Shown here in pieces: positions 17,584-25,703 of a stretch of DNA of 64,000 nucleotides. A program made the translations under genes and the position numbers. The DNA lies in the NCBI RefSeq assembly GCF_021354595.1, contig NZ_JADWYJ010000005.1:372001-436000 (forward strand), given 5' to 3'. How positions within the stretch are numbered: the stretch's first letter is position 1; each line of letters starts with the position of its first letter. Below the pieces are notes generated by a model. The model made no database searches. It saw only the letters and a list, made by a program, of their open reading frames with translations, and had not been told where the DNA came from. This DNA is from Maribellus sp. CM-23. GTDB lineage: Bacteria; Bacteroidota; Bacteroidia; Bacteroidales; Prolixibacteraceae.

Positions 17584-18732
17584 TTACTTCTGGCTTGGAG
17601 TGTTTTTCGAAATCCGGTTTTTGTATTCGCTGGGAGTTATCCCGGTTAGTTTTTTAAAAACCCGGTTAAATGCCGACTTGGTGTTAAAGCCACTTTCAAA
17701 AGCAATTCCCAAAAGGGAGAGTTGGTCAAAAGCCGGGTTGCCAATTCGAGCTTTCACTTCCTCTATCCTGTACTGGTTGATAAATTCAAAGAAGTTGATT
17801 CCGAATTGCTCGTTTATAACCCTCGAAAGTTGGTGGGAAGGTATCTCTAGCTTTCCGGCTAATTCGGGGAGCGAAAGATTGGGATCGAGATGAGGTTTTT
17901 CCGAGGCCATAAAATGCTTTAAACGACGCGCGTATTGTTCTGCATCTGTTTCTTTCAGAATGGTGGTGGAATATTTTGTCTTTGTTTCGGTTACGTATTC
18001 AACATTTTGGTCGGGATACTGAATAAAAATTTCCTGTTGCTTTAGTCCAAAATAACCGATCAGAATAATAAAAACAGACAAGGTAAGAAACAGACCGTGT
18101 GTGCAGAATATCCAGGAGAAAAGGTGAAAAACATGGTGGATCGAGGCAAAAACGATGAGTGCGGTCCAGATAGCACCAAAGGTGTAGACCAGTTTTCGCA
18201 GCCAGTCGGGGTTAACAGGCTCCTGCGACGAGAAATTATTGAAAATGTTGATGTCCAGTTTTCGGAAAAGAGCTATCGATAAACCAAAATAAAAAGGCCC
18301 CGACAAAGCCGTAAGCAGCAGGAAAATATTAAAAAGCAGGGGCGTTCCGTGGTCTCCTTCCGTATGATCCAGTCTTATTCCGGCCGATATTCCGGGCGAG
18401 AACGACGCAACAAGCAGAAACAGGTTAAAGAGAAGGAAGGGAACAAAATGTAACATGTTTTTTCTGTTGAGCCGAAACTTTTGGTCGATCAAAGCCGAGA
18501 TGTATAAATACAGAAAGGGGCCGTGAAGCATGAGCAGGGAAACAAAGGCCGCTGACAGCAACTGGTGTTCCATGAACAGGCGGTTGAAGAACAAGGCATA
18601 TGCGCCGGTATACAAGCCCAGGTAGCTTAGCCAGCTAATCAGTATTTTATCGTGCAATGCCTTTTTCTTCTGTAAGGTCAACACGGCAAAAAACAAAGCA
18701 TTAAAAGCAGCGATCAGGAAAATATACTTCAT
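17584..18732 (-). CDS. AraC-family regulator with N-terminal membrane domain
   Basis: A 382-residue protein. The first 240 residues hold about seven membrane spans (near 3-20, 33-50, 62-80, 93-112, 130-155, 190-210, 218-236). After a linker, residues about 285-378 form an AraC/XylS DNA-binding domain: LSLPELAGKLEIPSHQLSRV is the first helix-turn-helix, LGIAFESGFNTKSAFNRVFK the second, and TGITPSEYK the family ending. Membrane-spanning AraC regulators are common in Bacteroidota and are thought to sense envelope or extracellular signals. Its targets are unknown. The DUF6448 gene lies downstream on the same strand, but the 150-base gap makes cotranscription uncertain. Confidence 0.85.
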   Translation of the reverse strand: MKYIFLIAAFNALFFAVLTLQKKKALHDKILISWLSYLGLYTGAYALFFNRLFMEHQLLSAAFVSLLMLHGPFLYLYISALIDQKFRLNRKNMLHFVPFLLFNLFLLVASFSPGISAGIRLDHTEGDHGTPLLFNIFLLLTALSGPFYFGLSIALFRKLDINIFNNFSSQEPVNPDWLRKLVYTFGAIWTALIVFASIHHVFHLFSWIFCTHGLFLTLSVFIILIGYFGLKQQEIFIQYPDQNVEYVTETKTKYSTTILKETDAEQYARRLKHFMASEKPHLDPNLSLPELAGKLEIPSHQLSRVINEQFGINFFEFINQYRIEEVKARIGNPAFDQLSLLGIAFESGFNTKSAFNRVFKKLTGITPSEYKNRISKNTPSQK

Positions 18733-18854
18733 TACATCTGATGCTTCATCGGTTAAGTTATACTTCCCTAAAATACTTCATTTATCATTATAACGAGAGG
18801 TTTTCTCCTGTTTTACCTGCTTGTTTGCTTGGTTTGTTTACGGCAGCAAAATTG

Positions 18855-19862
18855 TTAGTTTTTGATACACCGGATGCTGAATCCTCTGGCATTTGGCTGC
18901 ATAAAATCTATTGCAATGTCTTCACTCAGGTATATGCAGCTTGAGCCATCTCGTGTGCCGGTGCCGGTCCAGTAATAGGCTAATTGGGCGCCGAAGTGCA
19001 TAAATTCGCCCGTAACTACTTTTCCCGACGGTATGGCCGTAAAACCAGTACTATTGGTGGAAGTATATCTCATTGGACCATAAAAGCTCCAGTGGGCAGA
19101 AGTTGTTTCACGAAGTTTAAATCCGTAATATCCGTTTTGAAACGGGGAGATATAATCGATCAGTTTTTTCCAGTCCTCCACGGTAGGAACACGCCAGCCC
19201 TCCGGTGCAATGTTGCGACTGTCGGAGGCAGCATACCAATTGTAAAGGGCGCCGTAAACGTCTTTGTTTAACTCATTGTTGTCGTAGTAAATATAGGCTC
19301 CGGTCTGAATCTGAAAATGTCCCCATTTGTATAAATCGGTTTCGTGGGCGATTGCATCTCCATTCTGGTACCGTGTCGTTTTTAAATTTTCGGCCATCCA
19401 GGTTTGTTCGCCAATCTGAATGGTTTTGTATTCATTCCCATCAATGTCGGTTACCGTACCATAAGTTAGTTCCGGATTAAACAGAATATAGTCGGGTGTG
19501 CTAAATTCAATCTGGTTTCCGTAAACAGTGTCTGTTTCGCTTCTGTAATAAGCCCGGAGGTAATAGGCTGAGTTGGCATTCAGTCCGGTAATTTTGCTGG
19601 ACGAGGAACCAAAGTTGCTGTCATCAACCGAGAACGAATTGTCCAGCGTTGGTTGTTCTTTTTTCCCCCAACATACGCCGCGTGCAACTATTGGAAAGCT
19701 TTCGTCGCCCGATATTTCGCTTGTGCATTCAGCCGAATAGCTGGTAATGTTCTGCACTTCAATCGTATTTATATACGCTTCTGTCTTGTCTTTTTCACAA
19801 CTCAAAACGAGGAAGCCGAGGATACATACATTCAAAAGGGATTTAATTGTTTTCATGATCAT
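18855..19862 (-). CDS. FISUMP-domain lipoprotein
   Basis: A 335-residue surface lipoprotein. The N-terminus MKTIKSLLNVCILGFLVLSC has a lipobox with the lipidated Cys at residue 22 (20 if the second ATG at 19856 is used). Residues about 35-125 resemble a fibronectin-type fold seen ahead of such domains (ARGVCWGKKEQPTLDN, GLNANSAYYLRAYY). Residues about 135-335 are the FISUMP (Fibrobacter succinogenes major paralogous) domain: IGEQTWMAENLKTTRYQNGD, GALYNWYAA, APEGWRVPTVEDW and a final GFSIRCIKN. The role of the domain is not established; most members are secreted or surface-bound. It stands alone. Confidence 0.85.
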   Translation of the reverse strand: MIMKTIKSLLNVCILGFLVLSCEKDKTEAYINTIEVQNITSYSAECTSEISGDESFPIVARGVCWGKKEQPTLDNSFSVDDSNFGSSSSKITGLNANSAYYLRAYYRSETDTVYGNQIEFSTPDYILFNPELTYGTVTDIDGNEYKTIQIGEQTWMAENLKTTRYQNGDAIAHETDLYKWGHFQIQTGAYIYYDNNELNKDVYGALYNWYAASDSRNIAPEGWRVPTVEDWKKLIDYISPFQNGYYGFKLRETTSAHWSFYGPMRYTSTNSTGFTAIPSGKVVTGEFMHFGAQLAYYWTGTGTRDGSSCIYLSEDIAIDFMQPNARGFSIRCIKN

Positions 19863-20268
19863 TGGTTTTAACTTATATCTGTTGTTGGGTAATTCATTGT
19901 TGGATACTCTTGGTTTTAAGGGTGTTTTCCGGTACTTAAATACGAGTGATTGTACGGATAAAGAAATAAACCGGATTTTTGAAATTTTATGTATGGGTGC
20001 GTATTCAATGGCTTTTAGTTTTCATAAAAGTAAAAATAAAAAGTACAGGTGCTTCTGATAAAGAACATGTTTTAGGATTGTTTCAGTGGATTAAACGCGT
20101 TTGGGGCAGGTTTCTATGTTTGCATCAGGTCTGCAAACGAGGGGAGTGGGCTGTATTTTGTTGCTGGATTTATAATAATTGCAAGATTAACGGTTGGTCT
20201 GAGGTCGTGGCGGTCCCGAGTGCTCGGGATTGTCCGGCGGAAACGGAGGTTGGGACGAGATTCAGTTC
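19863..20268. other. Gene-free region
   Basis: About 400 bases without a supported gene. A short perfect inverted repeat, TCCCGAG/CTCGGGA, lies at 20214-20229 within a GC-richer patch that resembles the intergenic repeats at 15.6 and 20.8 kb. A long open frame over this area on the plus strand is mostly the antisense of the DUF1801 gene and was not accepted. Confidence 0.45.
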
Positions 20269-20697
20269 TCATATTCCCAGCGTTATTTGGTCTTTCACAT
20301 TATGGTATCTTAAAGATGCTTTTATGCATTCTTTTAATTCCAACTCAGGAACTTTCTGGTTCAATTGGAAAACGATTGCTCTTTTCCCCTCGTATTTAAA
20401 TTTACGGTCAAAAACTAATCTGAAAGTATCGACCAATCTACTCGTACATTGGAAATACATTGCATACTGGTCAGGTGCTTTTTCTTTCCAATCCATTCGT
20501 AAGGTGCTGCCATTTTTGGTTACAAAACTTGGTTCTCCCCATTTTAAAGTTTCTTCCAAATCTGTTACCCCTTCGGTTTCTTCTGCTGTTTCTATTACTA
20601 ATTCCCTAAGATGTTGCATTTTATCCCGGACAAAGTCGGGATAATTCGCAAAAACTGCTTCTACCTGAGGATTTGTTTTCAATTTCAATTTACCCAT
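20269..20697 (-). CDS. DUF1801 domain protein
   Basis: A 142-residue cytoplasmic protein. The pattern ETLKWGEPSFVTKNGSTLRM, then PDQYAMYFQC, LVDTFRLVF and EGKRAIVFQL is typical of the DUF1801 (YdhG-like) family, whose role is not well defined. The length fits a single domain. The start is ATG 20697, and no signal peptide is present. It is flanked on both sides by non-coding, repeat-bearing DNA, so it is probably monocistronic. Confidence 0.8.
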   Translation of the reverse strand: MGKLKLKTNPQVEAVFANYPDFVRDKMQHLRELVIETAEETEGVTDLEETLKWGEPSFVTKNGSTLRMDWKEKAPDQYAMYFQCTSRLVDTFRLVFDRKFKYEGKRAIVFQLNQKVPELELKECIKASLRYHNVKDQITLGI

Positions 20698-21012
20698 TCG
20701 TTAAATATATAAATAATTATAAGCTATTGCAGGAAAGGTCACATTGTTTCACTTCAAGCAGGCATTGCAGCTGGATAATGGATTCCCGATGCCCGAAGCT
20801 CGTGGCCGCAGCTTTTAATTTGTCCCCATTTTCGAGGGGGACGAGAAATTCCGCGGTCCTTGCCTGCGGAATGACGGAGGGGGTGTGACAGTTGCAGTTT
20901 GCAGTTTTTGATAGATGGATTCTGGATCCTCAATTCCCGAAGCTCCATTCAAGATAAAAACAATCCCGCAGGGATGGGAGTTTAATCGCAGCCTGCGGAC
21001 CTCCGGGGAATC
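20698..21012. repeat. Intergenic repeat cluster (copy B and short palindrome)
   Basis: Positions 20819-20900 are the second copy of the element at 15573-15650, sharing the GTCCCC/GGGGGAC hairpin, AATTCCG and CGGAATGACGGAGGGGGTG. Positions 20961-20993 hold CAATCCCGCAGGGAT followed by GGGAGTTTAATCG, a second repeat type that recurs at 22203-22235. The word GCCCGAAGCTCGTGG at about 20791 also recurs at 15.8 and 22.5 kb. No gene is seen. Confidence 0.65.
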
Positions 21013-21192
21013 ATGACAGTTTTGGAGGATTCAACGTTTTTCAAAATACCTTCAGCTATCATGAAAGCAAGATGGAGTATTACCCACATCAATACCCAAA
21101 ATCAAACTCCGATTTTTATTCGAACTATATGGGATGAGGACAGCCTAAACAACAACGGCGTGCTTCTGCCAACTTCAAGTTCCGGGATTTAG
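21013..21192 (+). CDS. Possible small ORF, 59 residues
   Basis: An ATG at 21013 opens a 59-codon frame ending with TAG at 21190-21192; an internal ATG at 21061 would give 43 residues. The product (MTVLEDSTFFKIPSAIMKAR ...) has no recognised family, signal peptide or membrane span. It overlaps the end of the convergent lipoprotein gene by four bases. It may be chance, or the remnant of a decayed gene in a repeat-rich gap. Confidence 0.2.
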   Translation: MTVLEDSTFFKIPSAIMKARWSITHINTQNQTPIFIRTIWDEDSLNNNGVLLPTSSSGI

Positions 21193-21953
21193 GGCATGTC
21201 GACAGAAACCAGTTCAACCGTAATTCTTCCTTCTTTTGGTTGCAACTCCATTAGCAGGCCAACCCCTGTTTTGTAAAATTTATGCTCCCGGGCGCCGGGC
21301 TCCAGTGGCGTCCATTCCATGGTCTCCAAACAATCTTCGAAGGTGCCCAAATCTATCTCAACCATTTTATGGAGGTCTATCACCATGGCCATATCTTCGG
21401 CTTCCCCTTCATAATACTCCTGTTGATACTTCATGCCCATTTTTGGGTTTGAAAACATTAGGACTCCGGGCATTGCTCCGTCCACACCGGCTTCCCACGA
21501 ACCTTCGGTCCCTACCAGTTCTCCATCCTCATATTCTTCACTGTATTCGCCAAAGTACCAGACATTACCATCCTTGTCCTCAGCATACCAGTCATCGGTT
21601 TTTTCAACCATTTCACCATCCAGGTAGGCCACATCACGAACAACGGTAGCCTCAACTCCCATGATCATTTTGGTTTCATCGGTAACCGAAACAATAATCG
21701 TTTCTTCTCCGTCTTCCGTTTCACCGGCATAGTAAAACACTTTTCCTGTTTCAAAAGCCAGGTACTGGTTTGTAAATCCCGTTACAAAGGCTTCTGCCCC
21801 CGGGAAATTTGGTAAGAAAGTCTTACTTTTTAGCACTGGTTCTGCTCTTTTACTCAAGTCATCTGAGCTGCAGCTCGCCACAAGAAGAAAAAGAATTAAA
21901 ATACCAGTCACAAAACATCCTCCACTCAATTTCAATCTGTAATTGCTTTTCAT
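21189..21953 (-). CDS. Hypothetical lipoprotein
   Basis: A 254-residue protein with a signal peptide and lipobox (ILILFLLVASCSS, lipidated Cys28). The mature part is acidic and rich in Tyr, Trp and Glu, with blocks such as YLAFETGKVFYYAGETEDGE, DWYAEDKDGNVWYFGEYSEE and WEAGVDGAMPGVLMF. I do not recognise a named family, though similar single-domain lipoproteins are frequent in environmental genomes. The W-Y-A-E-D-x-x-G-N-V-W-Y-F-G-E block looks like a beta-rich ligand surface. It stands alone between two repeat-bearing gaps. Function unknown. Confidence 0.7.
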   Translation of the reverse strand: MKSNYRLKLSGGCFVTGILILFLLVASCSSDDLSKRAEPVLKSKTFLPNFPGAEAFVTGFTNQYLAFETGKVFYYAGETEDGEETIIVSVTDETKMIMGVEATVVRDVAYLDGEMVEKTDDWYAEDKDGNVWYFGEYSEEYEDGELVGTEGSWEAGVDGAMPGVLMFSNPKMGMKYQQEYYEGEAEDMAMVIDLHKMVEIDLGTFEDCLETMEWTPLEPGAREHKFYKTGVGLLMELQPKEGRITVELVSVDMP

Positions 21954-22569
21954 GATCTATTGTTTTTGTTAAAAGGAAATTGATTCCAGTGAAGCGGATT
22001 CTGATCTTAACGGCATCTATACTTTACGAGATAAAACAGATTTAGTTCAGGAAGCTTTCGCGCTGTACGTGCTCCTGGGGCGAATGTTTTTAGAGAAAGC
22101 AGCACTTTTATAGGCTAAACATTCATTGTTTGAGGTGAAGACATCATTGCTCAATCATGGATGCTGGAAGCGCGTGGCCCGCAGCTACATTCAACGTGTA
22201 AACAATCCTGTAGGGATTGGATTTTAGTAGTAGCTCCGATACCCGGGACACAGAACCCGGTACGGGTTCGATAGCCACGAAAGACCACTTCACAGCCACT
22301 CGGTCAGCAAAAATCCAACCCCTACCGGGTTGCCGCAGCCGGGGTACGTTCTGTTCTATGATAATCAAACGCATACTGCGTTTGCCGGAGTGATGCGCGT
22401 TTTGAAAAACGAAGTGGTGGAAGTACCGGATGTGCATTTCAGTATTGCAGTTTCACAATAGCTTGTATTTCTGTGTCGCCGCACCGCTGAATTTGGCTCG
22501 CAGCTCTTAGCTCACTGTTCAAAGCTTATTCTACAATTTCGCAATAGCCCGAAGCTCGTTGCTTGCATC
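21954..22569. repeat. Gene-free, repeat-bearing region
   Basis: About 615 bases with no convincing gene. At 22203-22235 lies CAATCCTGTAGGGATTGG plus an ATTTTAGTAG tail, the second copy of the element at 20961-20993. At 22500-22570 the words AGCTCACTGTTCAAAGCTTA and CAATAGCCCGAAGCTCGTTG repeat those near 15.8 kb. A frame at 22144-22437 crosses these repeats and is rejected as a gene. Confidence 0.55.
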
Positions 22570-25353
22570 TTATTTCAAGCCATAACTGTAAAGCTTGCCA
22601 TTGCTGCTGCCAACCACTACGCTCAGCTGCCCTTGAGTGAGTGTTCCAATGCTAAAGGCACTGCTGCCGCGCATTGGGAAGCCGTCGTACTGTTTTCCGT
22701 CGGGTTTAAACAGGTAGATTTTTTCGGCTCGTGAATCTGCCACGCCCACCATTTTTTGGTTCGCCGAAAAAGTGTACACATTGGGGTATTCGGTAATGGC
22801 ATTGTCAAACTTATCGGAATAGATTTTTTTGCCGTTTTCGTCGATCACTTCCAGTTTGTTTCCGTCCACAAAAATGAAATCAGGAATGCCGTTGCCGTTC
22901 AGATCGCTCATGTTAAACAGGTGTTTGCTGCTGTATTTTCCGACGTTTTTCTGAACATAGCGTCCGTCGAAATACAGGTAGTATACCACGCCGTCTTTGT
23001 CGGTTGCGACCATTTTGGGTGTTCCGTCGAGGTTTAGTATCAGCGGATTGGCTGAGCTCTCGAACGATGCGGCGGTTTTAACGCGGGTGGCGCCGCGGCG
23101 GTCCTGAATGTAAACGCGGGCGTTGTCTTTAAAAACGATGTAGTCTTTGCCCGCCACTCTGAAATGTTGCACCGGCGTGCTTACCTCGCCCGCTGTTTTA
23201 TCAAAATTCCAGCCTGAAACAATCTTACCATTGTGGTCGTAGGCGATCACCTTGCGGTTTTCGCAGGCCACAAAATAGCGGTACTTGCGGTTGTTGTCGT
23301 AATCGAAAACACTTACCCCGTTGGTGGCCGGCGATGGAAAAGCAACCGGGAATCCGCTTACGTTGTTGCCGTTGCGGTCGATCAGGTACAATTTCTCGCG
23401 GGTATTAAACAGGAACTGAAGTTTGCCGTTGCGGAAAAAGTCGATCTGGAAAACTTCGCCCAATATCTTCCCGCTGATCGGGATGCTCCAGATTTTGGTG
23501 CCGTTTTCAGAGACCAGGTGCAATTGGTTGCCTTTATCCTGAACCAGCACGTCCTGTGTGGCTTTGTTATTATAATTGGCTACTATCTGGGGTTTCATTT
23601 CGATGGCTTCGCCCAGGTTGGTTTGCCAGGCCGCACGGCCCGAAGTTTTGGGGCGACTGTCGAAACTCAGGCAGGCCGCGTTAAAAAACAGGTCCTTTTC
23701 GCAAATGATTTGCCAGCTAAAGGCGTCGAACTTCCGCAGCGATTCTTCGTGGGTTTTAAAAGCGGCCTTCATCGATTCGCTCAAAAGCACCTGGTTCCAC
23801 TCGTAGCTCCGGTTGATATCGGCATAAACCTCAACGTTCGAGCGGCTTTCCATGTTTTGCGAATAGGAGTTGTAAAGCGGGGTGTCTCCCAGTGTATTTC
23901 CCGAGCCCAGGTTGTCGAGGCAGTTCTGAAGTGTTTTTTCCGAACTGGCAAACACCAGGTAACCGCCGTAAAAAGCCGCATAAGATGCCTGTGCCGATAC
24001 AAAGGCATCGCTTAGCCAAACGGCAGGAAGGGAAGGGAAGGGGAACTGATAGATTTGGTGTTTGTCACCGTTGGCACTGCTGTAATCCGAAATGAGTTTT
24101 CCCAGCTCTAGTTTGTTTCTTCCGGCATAGCTGCGTATCATCGCCTCCATGGCTGCCTGCGCATCTTTCCGCGAATTCAGGTTAAAAATAAACAGGCTTC
24201 CGGCCGGTTTTCCTTCACTAAAAGAAGTAACAGCGGCGATTGCCTGGTTGTGGATCATTCCTTCGAAGGTGGTTTTAAAATCAACCGATAATGCCCGCTC
24301 CATCTTCTTGATTTTCTCTTCGCGCTGGTAGAAATTGTTGGTTCGTCTGAAGTATTGTTCGAGCCGTTCAAAGAACTTTTTCCGGTCCGAAAACAAAAAG
24401 CTGATGTACCAGGCGGTGTTCTCGGGCAGCACTCTTTTGGCTTCACCGGCAACGGGTTCCTGCCCCGCAAACACCGATAGAAAGTTGTTGAGCGAGTCGG
24501 AGGCAGTGGTTATTCCATTGGCTTTTATGCTTTTTTTATCAAGCGAAACATCCAGTTCGCTCCATCCGGCAAAGTTCGCCATGTCGCGCACAGCCCGCTG
24601 GGGACTTACGGTATTTGACTCGCCAAACTCGTTGTTAACGGTAGTCCTTTTCCCATTCAGAAGGCGTGTGCTGAGCTCGGGAAAACGGCTGTGGTTGATG
24701 TACCAGGCAATTTTGGTTTGCGAGGTAACCGATTTGTTGACTTTTACAAAATCGTGGTTGTCGAGCAGGTTGCCGGCGCTCAGTTGCCGGATTCCTTTCT
24801 CCACCAGGATCACCTCGGGGCTAATGAGTACGAGCCCGTCTAATGCAGCAAAGCTAATGCTTCCCGGTCCGCGGCTGTTGGCGACCTGGGTTATTTTGTG
24901 GCCGTTGTATTTTTTGGAGGTAAACGAAGAAGCGGGAGTATGAAGAAGGCCGGAAAGCAGCACTTCCAGCGAATTCAGTTCGTGCGAGCTTTTCATTTGC
25001 GAAATGATAAGCGGTTGCAGTTTGTTTTCTCCCACAAAATCGAAAGCCATCACAAACGGACGTTTGGCCAATGAATTTTGTATCTCACGGTTGTTCCTGA
25101 TCAGTGTGTCTATTTGTTGGCTGGTGCTTGTAAGCCAGTGAATGCCTTCAATGGACGAGAGTCCTTCCAGAATTTCATTGCCCGCCGGAAGTGTGTGCAG
25201 TGAATTGAGTTCAAGAAAGAACGGGGACGAAACAGGTACGGCCTTGAAAAGGGAGGTTTCCCGGGCAAATACCGCCTCGTTTTTATTCCAAAAGAAGTAG
25301 GCTGCAAGCCCGCCAATTATAACAACAGATATAATAATGAGGTACTTTTTCAT
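22570..25353 (-). CDS. Large membrane-anchored protein with C-terminal beta-propeller-like region
   Basis: A 927-residue protein from ATG 25353 (MKKYLIIISVVIIGGLAAYF); an upstream TTG at 25377 is less likely. One N-terminal membrane segment (residues 3-22) anchors a periplasmic or surface body. Residues 30-570 form an alpha/beta region similar to DUF3352-type proteins (VPVSSPFFLELNSLHTLP, ENTAWYISFLFSDRKKFFE). Residues about 590-920 carry short repeats of PQQ/FG-GAP type such as YLIDRNGNNVSGFP, VIAYDHNGKIVSGW, DLNGNGIPDFIFVDGN and YLFKPDGKQYDGFP, with calcium-site-like DxNxNGxxD spacing. Function unknown. It is monocistronic; TACTTTTG at 25488-25495 (minus strand) is a candidate -7 box. Confidence 0.7.
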   Translation of the reverse strand: MKKYLIIISVVIIGGLAAYFFWNKNEAVFARETSLFKAVPVSSPFFLELNSLHTLPAGNEILEGLSSIEGIHWLTSTSQQIDTLIRNNREIQNSLAKRPFVMAFDFVGENKLQPLIISQMKSSHELNSLEVLLSGLLHTPASSFTSKKYNGHKITQVANSRGPGSISFAALDGLVLISPEVILVEKGIRQLSAGNLLDNHDFVKVNKSVTSQTKIAWYINHSRFPELSTRLLNGKRTTVNNEFGESNTVSPQRAVRDMANFAGWSELDVSLDKKSIKANGITTASDSLNNFLSVFAGQEPVAGEAKRVLPENTAWYISFLFSDRKKFFERLEQYFRRTNNFYQREEKIKKMERALSVDFKTTFEGMIHNQAIAAVTSFSEGKPAGSLFIFNLNSRKDAQAAMEAMIRSYAGRNKLELGKLISDYSSANGDKHQIYQFPFPSLPAVWLSDAFVSAQASYAAFYGGYLVFASSEKTLQNCLDNLGSGNTLGDTPLYNSYSQNMESRSNVEVYADINRSYEWNQVLLSESMKAAFKTHEESLRKFDAFSWQIICEKDLFFNAACLSFDSRPKTSGRAAWQTNLGEAIEMKPQIVANYNNKATQDVLVQDKGNQLHLVSENGTKIWSIPISGKILGEVFQIDFFRNGKLQFLFNTREKLYLIDRNGNNVSGFPVAFPSPATNGVSVFDYDNNRKYRYFVACENRKVIAYDHNGKIVSGWNFDKTAGEVSTPVQHFRVAGKDYIVFKDNARVYIQDRRGATRVKTAASFESSANPLILNLDGTPKMVATDKDGVVYYLYFDGRYVQKNVGKYSSKHLFNMSDLNGNGIPDFIFVDGNKLEVIDENGKKIYSDKFDNAITEYPNVYTFSANQKMVGVADSRAEKIYLFKPDGKQYDGFPMRGSSAFSIGTLTQGQLSVVVGSSNGKLYSYGLK

Positions 25354-25654
25354 ACTATTAAAATTGCCTGTTTTCAAAGGTATAGTATGGAACTCGCATG
25401 TCCGTCAAATGGCGGATAATTATCCTTTGGGATGTTCCATCAACTTGCGGGTTACATGCTCGTTTCATCTAAACAGAATTATTCAATCAAAAGTACAAAT
25501 TAGAAAACGCTAACTAACAGCTTTTTCGTTTATAGTATGAAAAGCGGGTTGTTGATAATTATGATTTTACCTTTTCAGAATGGGGAGACGTTTTTTTGAG
25601 GTATCTGCAATCTCTCCCCGCTTTAGGAAAGACAATAAAAAATTGCTGGGCATG
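25354..25654. other. Intergenic region upstream of the large anchored protein
   Basis: About 300 bases before the infB terminator. It holds TACTTTTG at 25488-25495 on the minus strand, some 135 bases before the ATG at 25353, without a clear -33 box. Nothing else stands out. Confidence 0.4.
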
Positions 25655-25684
25655 AAAAAGGCCGGAACTGAATCCCGGCCTTTC
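25655..25684 (-). terminator. Rho-independent terminator of the rimP-nusA-infB operon
   Basis: Read on the minus strand, AAAGGCCGG pairs perfectly with CCGGCCTTT (25657-25665 with 25675-25683), and the T run continues as TTTTT. It lies 20 bases after the infB stop. Confidence 0.9.
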
Positions 25685-25703
25685 TCAATACTTTATTCGT
25701 GTT

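Noticed and set aside
20161-20240. TCCCGAG/CTCGGGA hairpin as a terminator
   Set aside because: No T run and no gene end nearby; it is treated as part of the intergenic repeat DNA.
19979-20644. 221-codon open frame on the plus strand
   Set aside because: It is mostly the antisense of the DUF1801 gene and has no family features.
22144-22437. 97-codon open frame on the minus strand
   Set aside because: It crosses two dispersed intergenic repeats and has no signal peptide or conserved motif.
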